Assembly: GCA_040769385.1 (NCBI GenBank)
Contig: JAXGLD010000005.1
Location: 145,332-209,331, forward strand
Source: PHAA01 sp022706565
Lineage (GTDB): Bacteria > Bacillota > Syntrophomonadia > Syntrophomonadales > Syntrophomonadaceae
DNA length: 64,000 bases
Reading direction: 5' to 3'
Shown here: one piece after another, positions 1 to 7,920 of the stretch
How positions within the stretch are numbered: the first letter of the stretch is position 1
Layout of the letters: the number at the start of each line of letters is the position of its first letter
Program-made: the position numbers and the translations under genes
Notes under the pieces: generated by a model
Databases searched by the model: none
Seen by the model: only the letters and a program-made list of their open reading frames with translations
Told to the model about the DNA's origin: nothing

Positions 1-865
1 ATTAAACGGCTAAATACTGGCGCTGCCTTGTATTTTTATTGTTTTTTCAACTTCCTCTAATGAACATTATGTAAACTAGGAAAATTTCTGATCTCCCTTA
101 GGATTGTGAGCACTCCCCCTCTTAGTTCCCCCACCGATATCGACTACCTAGTAAATATCAACCAATGACACGGGTGTAAAAAATTCGCATATCAGATTTT
201 AGTTTTGTAAAGTCATTTTATACATCTGCTCATGCATACACTTGATCCCTTTGCCGAACATGAACTGCTTCCAATCCCCTGGAATAAATTTAAGAGCCGC
301 GTGGCTGAAATTAGTCAAATCTGCCCCCATATGGCTGCGAGTCTATGCTTACAGAAAATTGCTCCTCGAGATTTGCGCGCAGAGCGATTTTTTAAAGCCA
401 CCTATACATTTGTACCCTGTGATATCCTAGTGAGCCGAGGTGATGCTCTGGATGTAAGTTCATTCGATTATGTATTCCCAGAATTATTGAGGTGACAAAT
501 AACTGAAAACCTATCATAAAACTATCAGTTTTTATATATCCTCAGGATACCATTCGGAAAGATTTATCCCTTTCTGTTTTGCAATATGGCCAGATACATA
601 GTCCTGCCAGGCCTACCTGCATTCAGAAAGAAGATTAGAACTTTGGGGTACGATCTACCATCTCTATGGATACGACATATCTTCAGATCTAATCTTTAGA
701 TCCTATAGTTTACATAATAAGTGTTACTATCAAGTGCACTTACCTACTTATTATACTGTGCCCTATTCAACACTTGTTTCATGCCCTTCTAGCGGGATCT
801 AAACGCATATTATTAATTTATCCAACAAAAACTATCTTATCATGTAACGAAAAGGAGAAGAGAAA
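1..865. other. Leading region with no confident gene
   Basis: This 865-base stretch is AT-rich and holds many stops in all frames. The only open frame of any size is at 232-495 and is listed separately. No RNA gene, terminator or mobile-element end could be recognised. The last bases (about 850-865) carry the ribosome-binding site of the DUF3231 gene. It may be decayed accessory DNA, but nothing in it identifies a source. Confidence 0.4.
232..495 (+). CDS. Doubtful small ORF, 87 aa
   Basis: An open frame of 87 codons starts at ATG 232. I recognise no domain. The product is soluble, with no signal peptide or membrane segment. No Shine-Dalgarno sequence precedes the ATG, and the surrounding DNA looks degenerate, so this may be a chance frame or the remnant of a larger gene. 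A second overlapping frame at 242-430 is even less convincing. Confidence 0.15.
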   Translation: MHTLDPFAEHELLPIPWNKFKSRVAEISQICPHMAASLCLQKIAPRDLRAERFFKATYTFVPCDILVSRGDALDVSSFDYVFPELLR

Positions 866-1876
866 ATGCCCACGATAACGAAAAGTGCCCTTTCATCCGC
901 GGAGCTAGGCATATTATGGATGGCATATCTGAATAAGTCAGCAATCAGTATGTTCGCCAGCCGTTTCGCCCAGCGTACACAGGATAAAAACGCCAAAAGT
1001 ATTTTAGTAAGATATACCAGGGAAACCCAAAAACTGATCGATCGAATCGAAGACATTTTTAATCGTGAAAAGGCTGTACTACCGATGGCGTTTACCAACA
1101 AAGATATTTTTGATGATGCGCCAAGTTTATTCGATGATATTTTCCATATCATGTTTATGCGAGTGATGATGAAGATAAAATTAGGCTTCAATTCAGTGCA
1201 TTTTGGTATGTCTTACCGGGAGGATGTTCTAGACCTTTTCTCCAGTTCATTGGATCTCTCAGAGGCAATTTATTCCTACTGCACTGATTATCTGACGGAC
1301 CAAGGGGTAATGTCCAAACCACCCTATATAACCATGCCTAAGGAAATAGAATTCATCGAAGAAAAGAAGTATATGAGTGGAGTTAACCTGTTTGGAAACA
1401 AGCGAGCTTTGAACACCCTTGAGACAGCTTATCTTTATCAGATATTAGAAATGAACATTTTTGGAATGCAGTTAATGGCCGGCTTCGCTCAGGCGGCCAA
1501 AGAAAAAGAGGTCAAGGATTATTTCACAACGGGCAGAGAATTGGCCAAAGACATAATAAGCAAAACGAGTAATTTGCTATTACAAAGCGATATCCAGCCG
1601 CCCAGCACCTGGGCCGGTAAAGCGACGGATTCAATAGTACCACCGTTTTCGGATAAATTAATGATGTACTGTACCAATATCATGGCTAGTTATTCAGTTG
1701 GTAATACTGCATTGGGCATGTCCTTCAGTATGAGAAGTGATCTACCCCTAAAACTGGCGGTAATCATGAAAGACACGGCTGATTTTGCCAAAGAAGGTGG
1801 TAAAATAATGATCAAGCACAAGTGGCTTGAAGAGCCCCCTCAAATGGAAGATAGAAATCTCCTGTCACAGCGATAG
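866..1876 (+). CDS. DUF3231 family protein (spore-coat-like), 336 aa
   Basis: The protein is made of two similar helical halves of about 165 residues, the layout of DUF3231 proteins of endospore formers, which resemble the CotF coat-protein helical bundle. Both halves begin with a helix of the type SSAELGILW / NTLETAYLYQ and continue through amphipathic helices. There is no signal peptide. The start is supported by an AAGGAGAAG ribosome-binding site just upstream of ATG 866. Function within the family is not established; a role in spore coat or sporulation is inferred. It stands alone, with the convergent dipeptidase gene downstream. Confidence 0.8.
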   Translation: MPTITKSALSSAELGILWMAYLNKSAISMFASRFAQRTQDKNAKSILVRYTRETQKLIDRIEDIFNREKAVLPMAFTNKDIFDDAPSLFDDIFHIMFMRVMMKIKLGFNSVHFGMSYREDVLDLFSSSLDLSEAIYSYCTDYLTDQGVMSKPPYITMPKEIEFIEEKKYMSGVNLFGNKRALNTLETAYLYQILEMNIFGMQLMAGFAQAAKEKEVKDYFTTGRELAKDIISKTSNLLLQSDIQPPSTWAGKATDSIVPPFSDKLMMYCTNIMASYSVGNTALGMSFSMRSDLPLKLAVIMKDTADFAKEGGKIMIKHKWLEEPPQMEDRNLLSQR

Positions 1877-1912
1877 CATAAGGGGCGTGGGGGGGTAACC
1901 TGCCCTACCGAG

Positions 1913-2620
1913 TTACTCTACAATAAAGTCATAATACCGGTTGGGATACGGCTCGTTAATCAGGGTATAATGCCACCATTCTGTGCTGATGGATTTAAAG
2001 CCATGTTTTTGCATATTATTCTTAAGCAACTGGCGGTTGGAGGTCTGTTCCGCGCTGATAGACTTGGCCTCCCAGCCCGACAGCGGATCCAAAAAATCAT
2101 AGGGAGTGCCCATATCAAGTTCCTTTCCCGTCTCCAGGCTGACAATTGTGACATCAACGCTGCTGCCCCGGGAATGGGCAGATCTTCTCGACAAGTAACC
2201 AAGTTCAAATAATTTGGCCTTATCGACCCGGGGATAATATAAGGATTTCGTTTTTTGATCGTTCACATCCCACGACCACCTGATGAAGTGATCTACCGCC
2301 TTCTGTGGCCGGTAGGCATCGAACAACTTTAAGCCGTATCCATGCTCTTTAAGATCTTGGTTTACCGCTGTTAGGGCAGTTGCTGCCTCACAGGTTAGGA
2401 TTCCCACGGGCGCATTGTACCCGTCTACCCGATTTCCCACAAAGTTGTTTTCGCTATAATAGCGGATGTCCAGCTGTATGCCTGGGTCTACCTGGTCCAC
2501 ATAGACAAATCCCGCCGGCAGGTGTGAAGGGATGGGATCCTCGGGTGAAGATACCTGCTGGGTACAACCGGCCCAAAAGACGATCACGGGAAATATGATC
2601 ATCAACAGGAGTCTTCTCAT
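1913..2620 (-). CDS. D-alanyl-D-alanine dipeptidase, VanX/M15D family lipoprotein
   Basis: This is a zinc dipeptidase of the VanX/DdpX (M15D) family, expected to cleave D-Ala-D-Ala outside the membrane for peptidoglycan turnover. The N-terminus is a lipoprotein signal with lipobox W-A-G-C about 20 residues in. Zinc-ligand and catalytic motifs are visible: SAHSRGSSVDVTI (His and Asp ligands) and EWWHYTL (catalytic Glu, His ligand). At about 235 aa it is full length. ATG 2620 is preferred over TTG 2623 because the GGGAGGT ribosome-binding site lies 6 bases ahead of the ATG. That site overlaps the end of the neighbouring IS110 element, so the element now supplies part of its 5' sequence. There are no van resistance genes nearby, so a housekeeping role is more likely than vancomycin resistance. 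Confidence 0.85.
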   Translation of the reverse strand: MRRLLLMIIFPVIVFWAGCTQQVSSPEDPIPSHLPAGFVYVDQVDPGIQLDIRYYSENNFVGNRVDGYNAPVGILTCEAATALTAVNQDLKEHGYGLKLFDAYRPQKAVDHFIRWSWDVNDQKTKSLYYPRVDKAKLFELGYLSRRSAHSRGSSVDVTIVSLETGKELDMGTPYDFLDPLSGWEAKSISAEQTSNRQLLKNNMQKHGFKSISTEWWHYTLINEPYPNRYYDFIVE

Positions 2621-2628
2621 CAAAGCAC

Positions 2629-3040
2629 CTCCCTTAATAAACTTTCATTTTCATGCAATTTCTCTTGTTTTCGCAGTATTTCAATTTAATTAATGAAGCT
2701 AAATCCTCTTGGTTACTGCATATTCTGCAATTTCAGGTGTTGATGGGCGTGGTTCAACAGACCGCTGCGGTTCGATATTTTCGGCCGTTGGGATTCCACA
2801 TCAACTCCTGGCAGCAAACCTCCCATATCTTCCTGGGTCTAAAGCCCTAAATTCCTTCGTCCTGCTTACCCAAGAGGTGGAACGTCAGTAATGCTCCTTA
2901 ACTGGGTCAACGCCCTGAGGGTGAAATTCAACCTGACTGTCCCGGCTCTTCATCTCCTTGGCTTCGATTCATTCTTGTTTCTTTGGTTCCTTGGAGCTGT
3001 TGCGGCTTAGACAACTCTGAACCCGGATGGCCTGCTTAGC
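2629..3040 (-). ncRNA. Candidate bridge/seek guide-RNA region of IS110 copy 1
   Basis: No credible protein is encoded in these 412 bases, yet they are conserved in the second copy in a mosaic way. Blocks such as 2800-2880 are nearly identical, while about 2705-2790 and 2945-3010 differ strongly. A fixed scaffold with variable loops is what a recombinase guide RNA would show. Two CTCC motifs (about 2820 and 2893) resemble the element's two junctions. Known IS1111-group elements encode their guide RNA in this 3' position; RNA boundaries and strand (assumed to be that of the recombinase) are inferred, and no fold was computed. Confidence 0.45.
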
Positions 3041-4321
3041 TTACGCGGCTGCTTTAATTCCCCGTTCAATGTCGCCCAGCATCTTCTCTGCACTGTAGTC
3101 AGTTCCGGTTCTCAACAGACCATAGAATACCCGGATCAGTTTGCCGCACAGCGCGATTATCGATTGCATTTTGGTTAGTGGGTTTTTCTCTCTGGTCAGG
3201 TTCCTCTGGTGCAGTATCCGGAATTCCGGATTCTTCGCCAGTATTGTTATCATGGCCATAAACAGGCCGTGTCTTAAGCGTTTTCTTCCCCGGTGACTTA
3301 TCCTGGTTTTGCCCTGGTGCTTACCGGAACTGTTTTCTACCAGGTTTAATCCCGCTAGTTTCTGTATCTGACGTGGATCCTTAAATCGGCTGATGTCGCC
3401 TACTTCCCCAACAAATGTTGCTGCTGTTACCAGGCCCACTCCTTTGATGTCCAGCAGTTTCTCACCATTGGGAACCTGTTGTAAGAGATCCAACATGAGT
3501 TGCTCCAACTCTGTGTATTGCCGTCTGTACAACTCATATTCTGTAAGCAGGTTCTGCAGGCTGGCTTCTGCGGCTACCAGACCTGTTTTCCTCCCGATGC
3601 TGGACTGGGCTGCTTTGAACAGTTCCTGGGCTCGTTTAAACCCTGCACTGCGTTTCATGGACCCTTTCCAGGTTGCCGCTATCTTCTCTGCTCCAACTGA
3701 TGCGATCTTCTCCGGAGTCGGAAAGTGCCGCAAGGTTAGAAACCCGGCCTGGCCTCGCCAGTCTTTGAAGACGGTTGGATATTCTGGAAAGTGGATATCA
3801 ATCCACCTGCTCACCTGGTTGTTGATGGATATCAGTCGCTGCACCAGGCGGTCCCTTTCGGCCACCACTTCCCGCAGTTCCTGATACAAGCCGTCTGGAA
3901 TGTATACTTCACGGTAACGGCCATCTTTTACCAGCATGGCAATGGTCTTGGGATCTTTGCTGTCACTCTTGCTGGGACTGTTATCATCCAGTTCTTTAGT
4001 CCGTTTGACATGAAACGGATTGACTATCGCTAGTCGGTGGCCTTGTGATTTAAGATAATCTCCCAGTGAAAACCAGTAATGTCCGGTTGGCTCAAAGCCT
4101 ACGATAATGTCTGTCTTTTGGTGCTGCCGGCAAATGCCCTGCATCCACTGCTCCAGCTCTTCAAAGCCTTCCCGAGTGTTGCTGAATCTAAGCAGCTTGG
4201 ACAGCTCCATGCCTCTGAAATCCAAGGCTCTGGCATAGTGGGTTTCCTTGGCCACATCGATACCTACCACCAGGGTCGAAATTTTGATTTGCGAAATCTT
4301 CTCGTTTTGTGTACTTTTCAT
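3041..4321 (-). CDS. IS110-family DEDD recombinase (transposase)
   Basis: The gene encodes 426 aa with the two-domain IS110 layout: an N-terminal RuvC-like DEDD domain (VVGIDVAKETH with Asp about residue 22, then GFEPTGHYW and DSKDPKTIAML) and a C-terminal Transposase_20 domain (KGVGLVTAATFVGEVG, QKLAGLNLVENSSGK) that carries the serine region. Recombination is guided by an element-encoded RNA in this family. ATG 4321 is chosen over an upstream start at 4375 because GAGGAGG lies 9 bases before it. No frame disruption is seen, so this is the intact copy; the copy near 52 kb has a nonsense codon. Confidence 0.9.
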   Translation of the reverse strand: MKSTQNEKISQIKISTLVVGIDVAKETHYARALDFRGMELSKLLRFSNTREGFEELEQWMQGICRQHQKTDIIVGFEPTGHYWFSLGDYLKSQGHRLAIVNPFHVKRTKELDDNSPSKSDSKDPKTIAMLVKDGRYREVYIPDGLYQELREVVAERDRLVQRLISINNQVSRWIDIHFPEYPTVFKDWRGQAGFLTLRHFPTPEKIASVGAEKIAATWKGSMKRSAGFKRAQELFKAAQSSIGRKTGLVAAEASLQNLLTEYELYRRQYTELEQLMLDLLQQVPNGEKLLDIKGVGLVTAATFVGEVGDISRFKDPRQIQKLAGLNLVENSSGKHQGKTRISHRGRKRLRHGLFMAMITILAKNPEFRILHQRNLTREKNPLTKMQSIIALCGKLIRVFYGLLRTGTDYSAEKMLGDIERGIKAAA

Positions 4322-4524
4322 ATAGGGACGCCTCCTCAACTTTGAATTTGTGCCTTTCTTTGCGGGATTCAGCACATTTTCATTGTAGGGATTGGCGTCT
4401 CTTTTTTCAAAGATCCTTCTTAGGGATTACAGGAATGCTCCTTATTATATATCCCCGTCCTCATTGAACAATGCCAGCATTATTTTGTCCGTTCACAAGA
4501 AATTTCAGTAAAGGCGGTAATGAC

Positions 4525-4887
4525 ATGTCAGCAGTTTTGGCTTACATAGTACTGGGTGTGGTGGCGGGCATTATCAGCGGTTTGGTCGGTATAGGCGGGG
4601 GCATCATTATCGTGCCGGCCCTGGTTCTGGTGTTTGGCATGAACCAACTCCAAGCCCAGGGAACCACCCTGGCACTGCTGGTAGCTCCAGTCGGCCTGTT
4701 AGCAGCCTGGACCTACTACAATAATGGGCTGGTAGACTTGAAGATCGCTGTTCTGATAATCATCGGCTTTGTAGTGGGCGGGTATCTCGGCGCCAAGGTA
4801 GCAGTAAGTCTGCCCAACGAGGTGCTCCGAAAGGTATTTGGAGTGGTTCTTCTGCTGGTATCATTAAGAATGCTGACCGGCAAATAA
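4525..4887 (+). CDS. TauE/SafE family membrane permease (short form)
   Basis: This is a 120-aa integral membrane protein with about four hydrophobic helices and the TauE/SafE signature near the N-terminus (GLVGIGGGIIIVPALV). Family members export sulfite, sulfoacetate or related anions, or have unknown substrates. Full-length relatives are about 250 aa with two such halves; this is a half-size form that would have to dimerise. The start at 4525 follows AAAGGCGG; the frame extends up to 4471 but without a ribosome-binding site. It begins about 85 bases past the IS110 end, so its upstream region may have been altered by the insertion. Confidence 0.75.
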   Translation: MSAVLAYIVLGVVAGIISGLVGIGGGIIIVPALVLVFGMNQLQAQGTTLALLVAPVGLLAAWTYYNNGLVDLKIAVLIIIGFVVGGYLGAKVAVSLPNEVLRKVFGVVLLLVSLRMLTGK

Positions 4888-5002
4888 TAGTCTTAAATCA
4901 AATTCCCTGCAAAGTTACAGGTGTTGATGGTACCATTTTCTGCCTCTCATGAATATTGTGTAGTGCGAGTTGCTTCTATATTTTTCATGAGGAGGTTTTT
5001 TT

Positions 5003-6064
5003 ATGAAGTGTCATCACAAGAAGCGTAGTAAAGGTTTCGTATATAGCATGACCAATAATGCTGACAACAATGAAATTGTAGCTCTGCGCAGGGGATTCAA
5101 AGGAAGGCTCAGCTTCATCAACTCTTTTTCCACCGGTGGCGAGGGCTCCGGTGAGGCGATCGTCGATCCGCTGCAATCGCAGGGATCGGTCATCCTCTCC
5201 CGCAGGGCCAGATATCTCTTTGCTGTCAACAATGGCAGCAATTCCATCAGCAGTTTCCGGGTCTCACATAATGGAGGGCTCAAGCTAGTGGATGTGGAAC
5301 CATCAGGAGGGGTGGCGCCCAATAGCTTGGCCCAACACCGGGATCTCTTGTTTGTGACCAATGAGGGTGATGTCAACAATGCCTCCAATGTTGCCGGTTT
5401 CAGAATCGGAAGCGGCGGCAATCTCACGTTTATAGGCTCTTTCCCCCTTAGTAGCGCTACTGCCGGCCCATCCTGCGTGGTGTTCAGTCCCAACGGCAGA
5501 TTGTTGGTGGTTTCCGAACTAGGTACCAATAATCTATCTGTCTTCCAGGTTAACAGCGATGGCACCCTTAATGGCCCTGTCGTCAATCCTTCCAACGGAC
5601 CGGGTCCGTTCGGCTCAGTATTTCTGAGAAAAGGATTCCTGCTGGTCGCCGAGTCAGTGGTAAATGCCCTTTCATCCTACACGGCTGACACTAACGGCAA
5701 CCTGAATGTGATAAGCGGATCAGTGATAAATGGCCAGGCAGCCACTTGCTGGGTAGCGGTCAGCCGGGGGCAGAACTTCGCCTACACGGCCAATGCCGGC
5801 AATGGGGGCACTATAACCCGGTATCGGATCAAACGTGACGGTTCTTTGTTTGTCAGAGAGACGGTTTTCAGCACCCTGTTTGGCACCGGCGCCCCTCTGG
5901 ACACCGCCGTCAGCCGGGACGGACGCAATCTGTACTCATTGAACGGCAACCAGGGATCGATCAGTGTTTTCAAGATCGGGAAATTCGGACGGCTGTTCCG
6001 GGTGGAGGTTTTCGAACCGACCGGACTGCCGGAGATTGGTGCCCAGGGTCTGGCAGTTATCTAG
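5003..6064 (+). CDS. Lactonase-like seven-bladed beta-propeller protein
   Basis: The 353-aa product is made of repeating propeller blades (for example LFAVNNGSNSISSFRV, LVVSELGTNNLSVFQV, FAYTANAGNGGTITRY), the pattern of the lactonase / YbhE-type seven-bladed beta-propeller family (PF10282). 6-Phosphogluconolactonase activity is known for some members, but many are of unknown function. No signal peptide or membrane anchor is seen. A strong site, GAGGAGG, precedes ATG 5003. A rho-independent terminator follows the stop by about 40 bases, so the gene is monocistronic. Confidence 0.75.
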   Translation: MKCHHKKRSKGFVYSMTNNADNNEIVALRRGFKGRLSFINSFSTGGEGSGEAIVDPLQSQGSVILSRRARYLFAVNNGSNSISSFRVSHNGGLKLVDVEPSGGVAPNSLAQHRDLLFVTNEGDVNNASNVAGFRIGSGGNLTFIGSFPLSSATAGPSCVVFSPNGRLLVVSELGTNNLSVFQVNSDGTLNGPVVNPSNGPGPFGSVFLRKGFLLVAESVVNALSSYTADTNGNLNVISGSVINGQAATCWVAVSRGQNFAYTANAGNGGTITRYRIKRDGSLFVRETVFSTLFGTGAPLDTAVSRDGRNLYSLNGNQGSISVFKIGKFGRLFRVEVFEPTGLPEIGAQGLAVI

Positions 6065-6103
6065 CTCCATGCGTCGAATGGATATAATGGAAGGAATGAA
6101 TAG

Positions 6104-6136
6104 GAACCACCCGGTGAGGCAGCCGGGTGGTTCTTC
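6104..6136 (+). terminator. Rho-independent terminator after the beta-propeller gene
   Basis: An 11-bp perfect stem (6104-6114 with 6123-6133, arms GAACCACCCGG / CCGGGTGGTTC) closes an 8-base loop and is followed by a short T-containing run. Confidence 0.8.
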
Positions 6137-6180
6137 AAACGCTCTTATGACATCCAGTTACAATCATTGGGTTTAATTAC

Positions 6181-7341
6181 TTATTTATAAGTACCGCGGT
6201 AAAGACGGGTAAAGAGTTCCGCCCACAGGCTGTCCCTTTTCAACTCCACCGCCTGGTGCAGGCAGAGTTCGTGGCAGCACATGCATTCGATACATTTGTT
6301 ATAGTCTATCCTTTTGGTCGCTTCGTCTATGGCCTGCACGGGACAGCTCTCGACACACATGTTGCAATCCTTGCATACTCTAGCATTGATCTTGGGCCTG
6401 GTCTTGAGAAAATCGATTAACTTCACCAGAACCCGATGGTTTCCTCCTTTGGAGCTGCGAAAACGTTTAGGATATTTAAAACCAGGCAAAAGAGGAGGCT
6501 GATCATAGTCCCCCGAGATCTTGATCCACTCCAGATCCGATTCGCCCAGTCCCCTCTCCCGGGCGCTGAGTAGTATCGGGATATCCTCTATCTCCATTCC
6601 CAGCATGGCGGTGGCCACAGTATCCAGGGCCAACGGGTCGCGGCTCATCAGTATCTTACCTGCAGGGTAGACTTCACCGGCGGTAGGACCCTCCCCCTGC
6701 ATGGCAATCACCCCATCCATAATATGCAGCCCGACTTTGACGGCTTGGTGAATATCAGTCAGCATATGACCCAGGTCACGAGGATTGGGGGCGAGGCGAT
6801 GGTATTCGGCTTTCCTCAGCCCGGGAATGCAGCCGAAGAGGTTTTTGACCGCGCCGGTATAGATGCCCGCGGAGTGAGTCTTCAATTTGGGTAAATTTAT
6901 GACCTGGTCGGCTTCAAACATGGGCTTGGCCAGGTACATCCGGTCCACGTAGCGGCTATGGGGAATTACTTCGACTACGCCTTCTTTATCGAAATTTTTC
7001 AGTAGAGCCCCTTCTTCTTCCGCAACCTTCTTCAGGCCTGAAATTATCAGACCTTGGGCAGTGGGCGCCATACCGGCAATGGCTCCGCCGGCGCTGTCCC
7101 CTATCCACACCTCACAACCCTGCTGCTTAAGCAGGCGGGTTAGAGCCCGTACGAATTCAGAATGGGTTACCGCCGCTGTTTCTGATTTCTTGGGCCCGAT
7201 CAGGTTGACCTTAAGCAGAACATTCATCCCCGGGGACACAAACTGGTCCCACCCGCCCAGGAGATCAATGCCGGCGGTGATTTTCTCCTGCAGGAGGTCT
7301 TGGCGATATTCGGAACACTCCTGAACAATGACTTGAGTCAA
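6181..7341 (-). CDS. DUF362 protein with C-terminal 2x[4Fe-4S] ferredoxin domain
   Basis: The 386-aa protein starts with a DUF362 domain (residues about 1-290; LPKLKTHSAGIYTGAVKNLFG and SRDPLALDTVA are characteristic) and ends with a bacterial ferredoxin module holding two four-cysteine sets (CKDCNMCVESCP and CIECMCCHELC), enough for two [4Fe-4S] clusters. DUF362-ferredoxin proteins are frequent in anaerobes and are thought to take part in electron transfer or cofactor chemistry; the reaction is unknown. No signal peptide. It is convergent with the beta-propeller gene and is followed upstream by the YccF gene on the same strand. Confidence 0.85.
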   Translation of the reverse strand: MTQVIVQECSEYRQDLLQEKITAGIDLLGGWDQFVSPGMNVLLKVNLIGPKKSETAAVTHSEFVRALTRLLKQQGCEVWIGDSAGGAIAGMAPTAQGLIISGLKKVAEEEGALLKNFDKEGVVEVIPHSRYVDRMYLAKPMFEADQVINLPKLKTHSAGIYTGAVKNLFGCIPGLRKAEYHRLAPNPRDLGHMLTDIHQAVKVGLHIMDGVIAMQGEGPTAGEVYPAGKILMSRDPLALDTVATAMLGMEIEDIPILLSARERGLGESDLEWIKISGDYDQPPLLPGFKYPKRFRSSKGGNHRVLVKLIDFLKTRPKINARVCKDCNMCVESCPVQAIDEATKRIDYNKCIECMCCHELCLHQAVELKRDSLWAELFTRLYRGTYK

Positions 7342-7450
7342 TGGCTGTCTCCTTTAGTACGATCAATCGGATTACATGTTTTAGGGTTGCCAATCTAAGC
7401 GCATATTTATTCTGGGCGCTTCATTTACCAACCACAACTGCGGGATCGGG

Positions 7451-7828
7451 TCAGCTTACAATCGGCCGGATCTGCGCCCCAAAGGGTATGAGTCCCAGCA
7501 TGGCCAGCTTGAAATGCTGCAAACCGAACGGAATGCCGATTATGGTAATGCAGAAGGCCAATCCGATGGTCAGGTGGGTCAGGGCGAATTCCCACCCAAA
7601 AACGAGGAGCCAGATGATGTTGAAGATCAAGCCGCCGGCACCGAAGTTGCCCAAGATGATCTCCCGGCCGAAAGGCCACAGCACAAATCCAGCAATCTTA
7701 AAACACTGCAACCCGAATGGTATGCCGATGATGGTTATGCACAATATTACACCAGCCAGGCTCCAGAGGATGGCCCCAATCAACCCTCCAAACAGCACCC
7801 AGATTATGTTGCCGATAAATCTCATCAT
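7451..7828 (-). CDS. YccF domain inner-membrane protein
   Basis: The 125-aa protein carries two copies of the YccF motif (CITIIGIPFGLQCFKIA near residue 30 and CITIIGIPFGLQHFKLA near residue 95), each next to hydrophobic helices, giving about four membrane segments. Length and duplication match the YccF family. Function is unknown in the family. It lies between the DUF362 and radical SAM genes on the same strand, with gaps of about 90-110 bases, so co-transcription is possible but not clear. Confidence 0.85.
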   Translation of the reverse strand: MMRFIGNIIWVLFGGLIGAILWSLAGVILCITIIGIPFGLQCFKIAGFVLWPFGREIILGNFGAGGLIFNIIWLLVFGWEFALTHLTIGLAFCITIIGIPFGLQHFKLAMLGLIPFGAQIRPIVS

Positions 7829-7920
7829 TCGTGTCCCCTCTCCTGCCCCATTTTTTACTCGTCAAAAGCAATGCGTCGTAATGGCCCTCTGGGACTGCCA
7901 CAACATTTCGAATGATCCGG

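Larger units (their letters stand above)
2629..4441 (-). mobile_element. IS110-family (IS1111-like) insertion sequence, copy 1
   Basis: The element is about 1.81 kb and is defined by comparison with a second copy at 51102-53131. Similarity starts at a CTCC (2629-2632) and ends at a CTCC (4438-4441), and flanks differ outside these points. It holds one DEDD recombinase gene, with a short noncoding end before it and a 412-base noncoding end after it. A long 3' noncoding end is the IS1111-group arrangement, where the guide RNA is encoded downstream of the recombinase. Removing the element and joining the flanks at the shared CTCC recreates AAGGAGGTG in front of the dipeptidase ATG, so the insertion lies in a Shine-Dalgarno sequence. 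Confidence 0.8.

Noticed and set aside
1913..2620. Vancomycin-resistance cluster
   Set aside because: Only a VanX-type dipeptidase is present; no vanH, ligase or vanRS genes are in the window.
2629..2891. Possibility that the IS110 element starts at AATGCTCC near 2890 and the sequence before it is an older repeat
   Set aside because: Both copies carry this leading part, while the sequences beyond the other end differ. If the IS had inserted into a repeat, the right flanks should also match, so the whole unit moves together.
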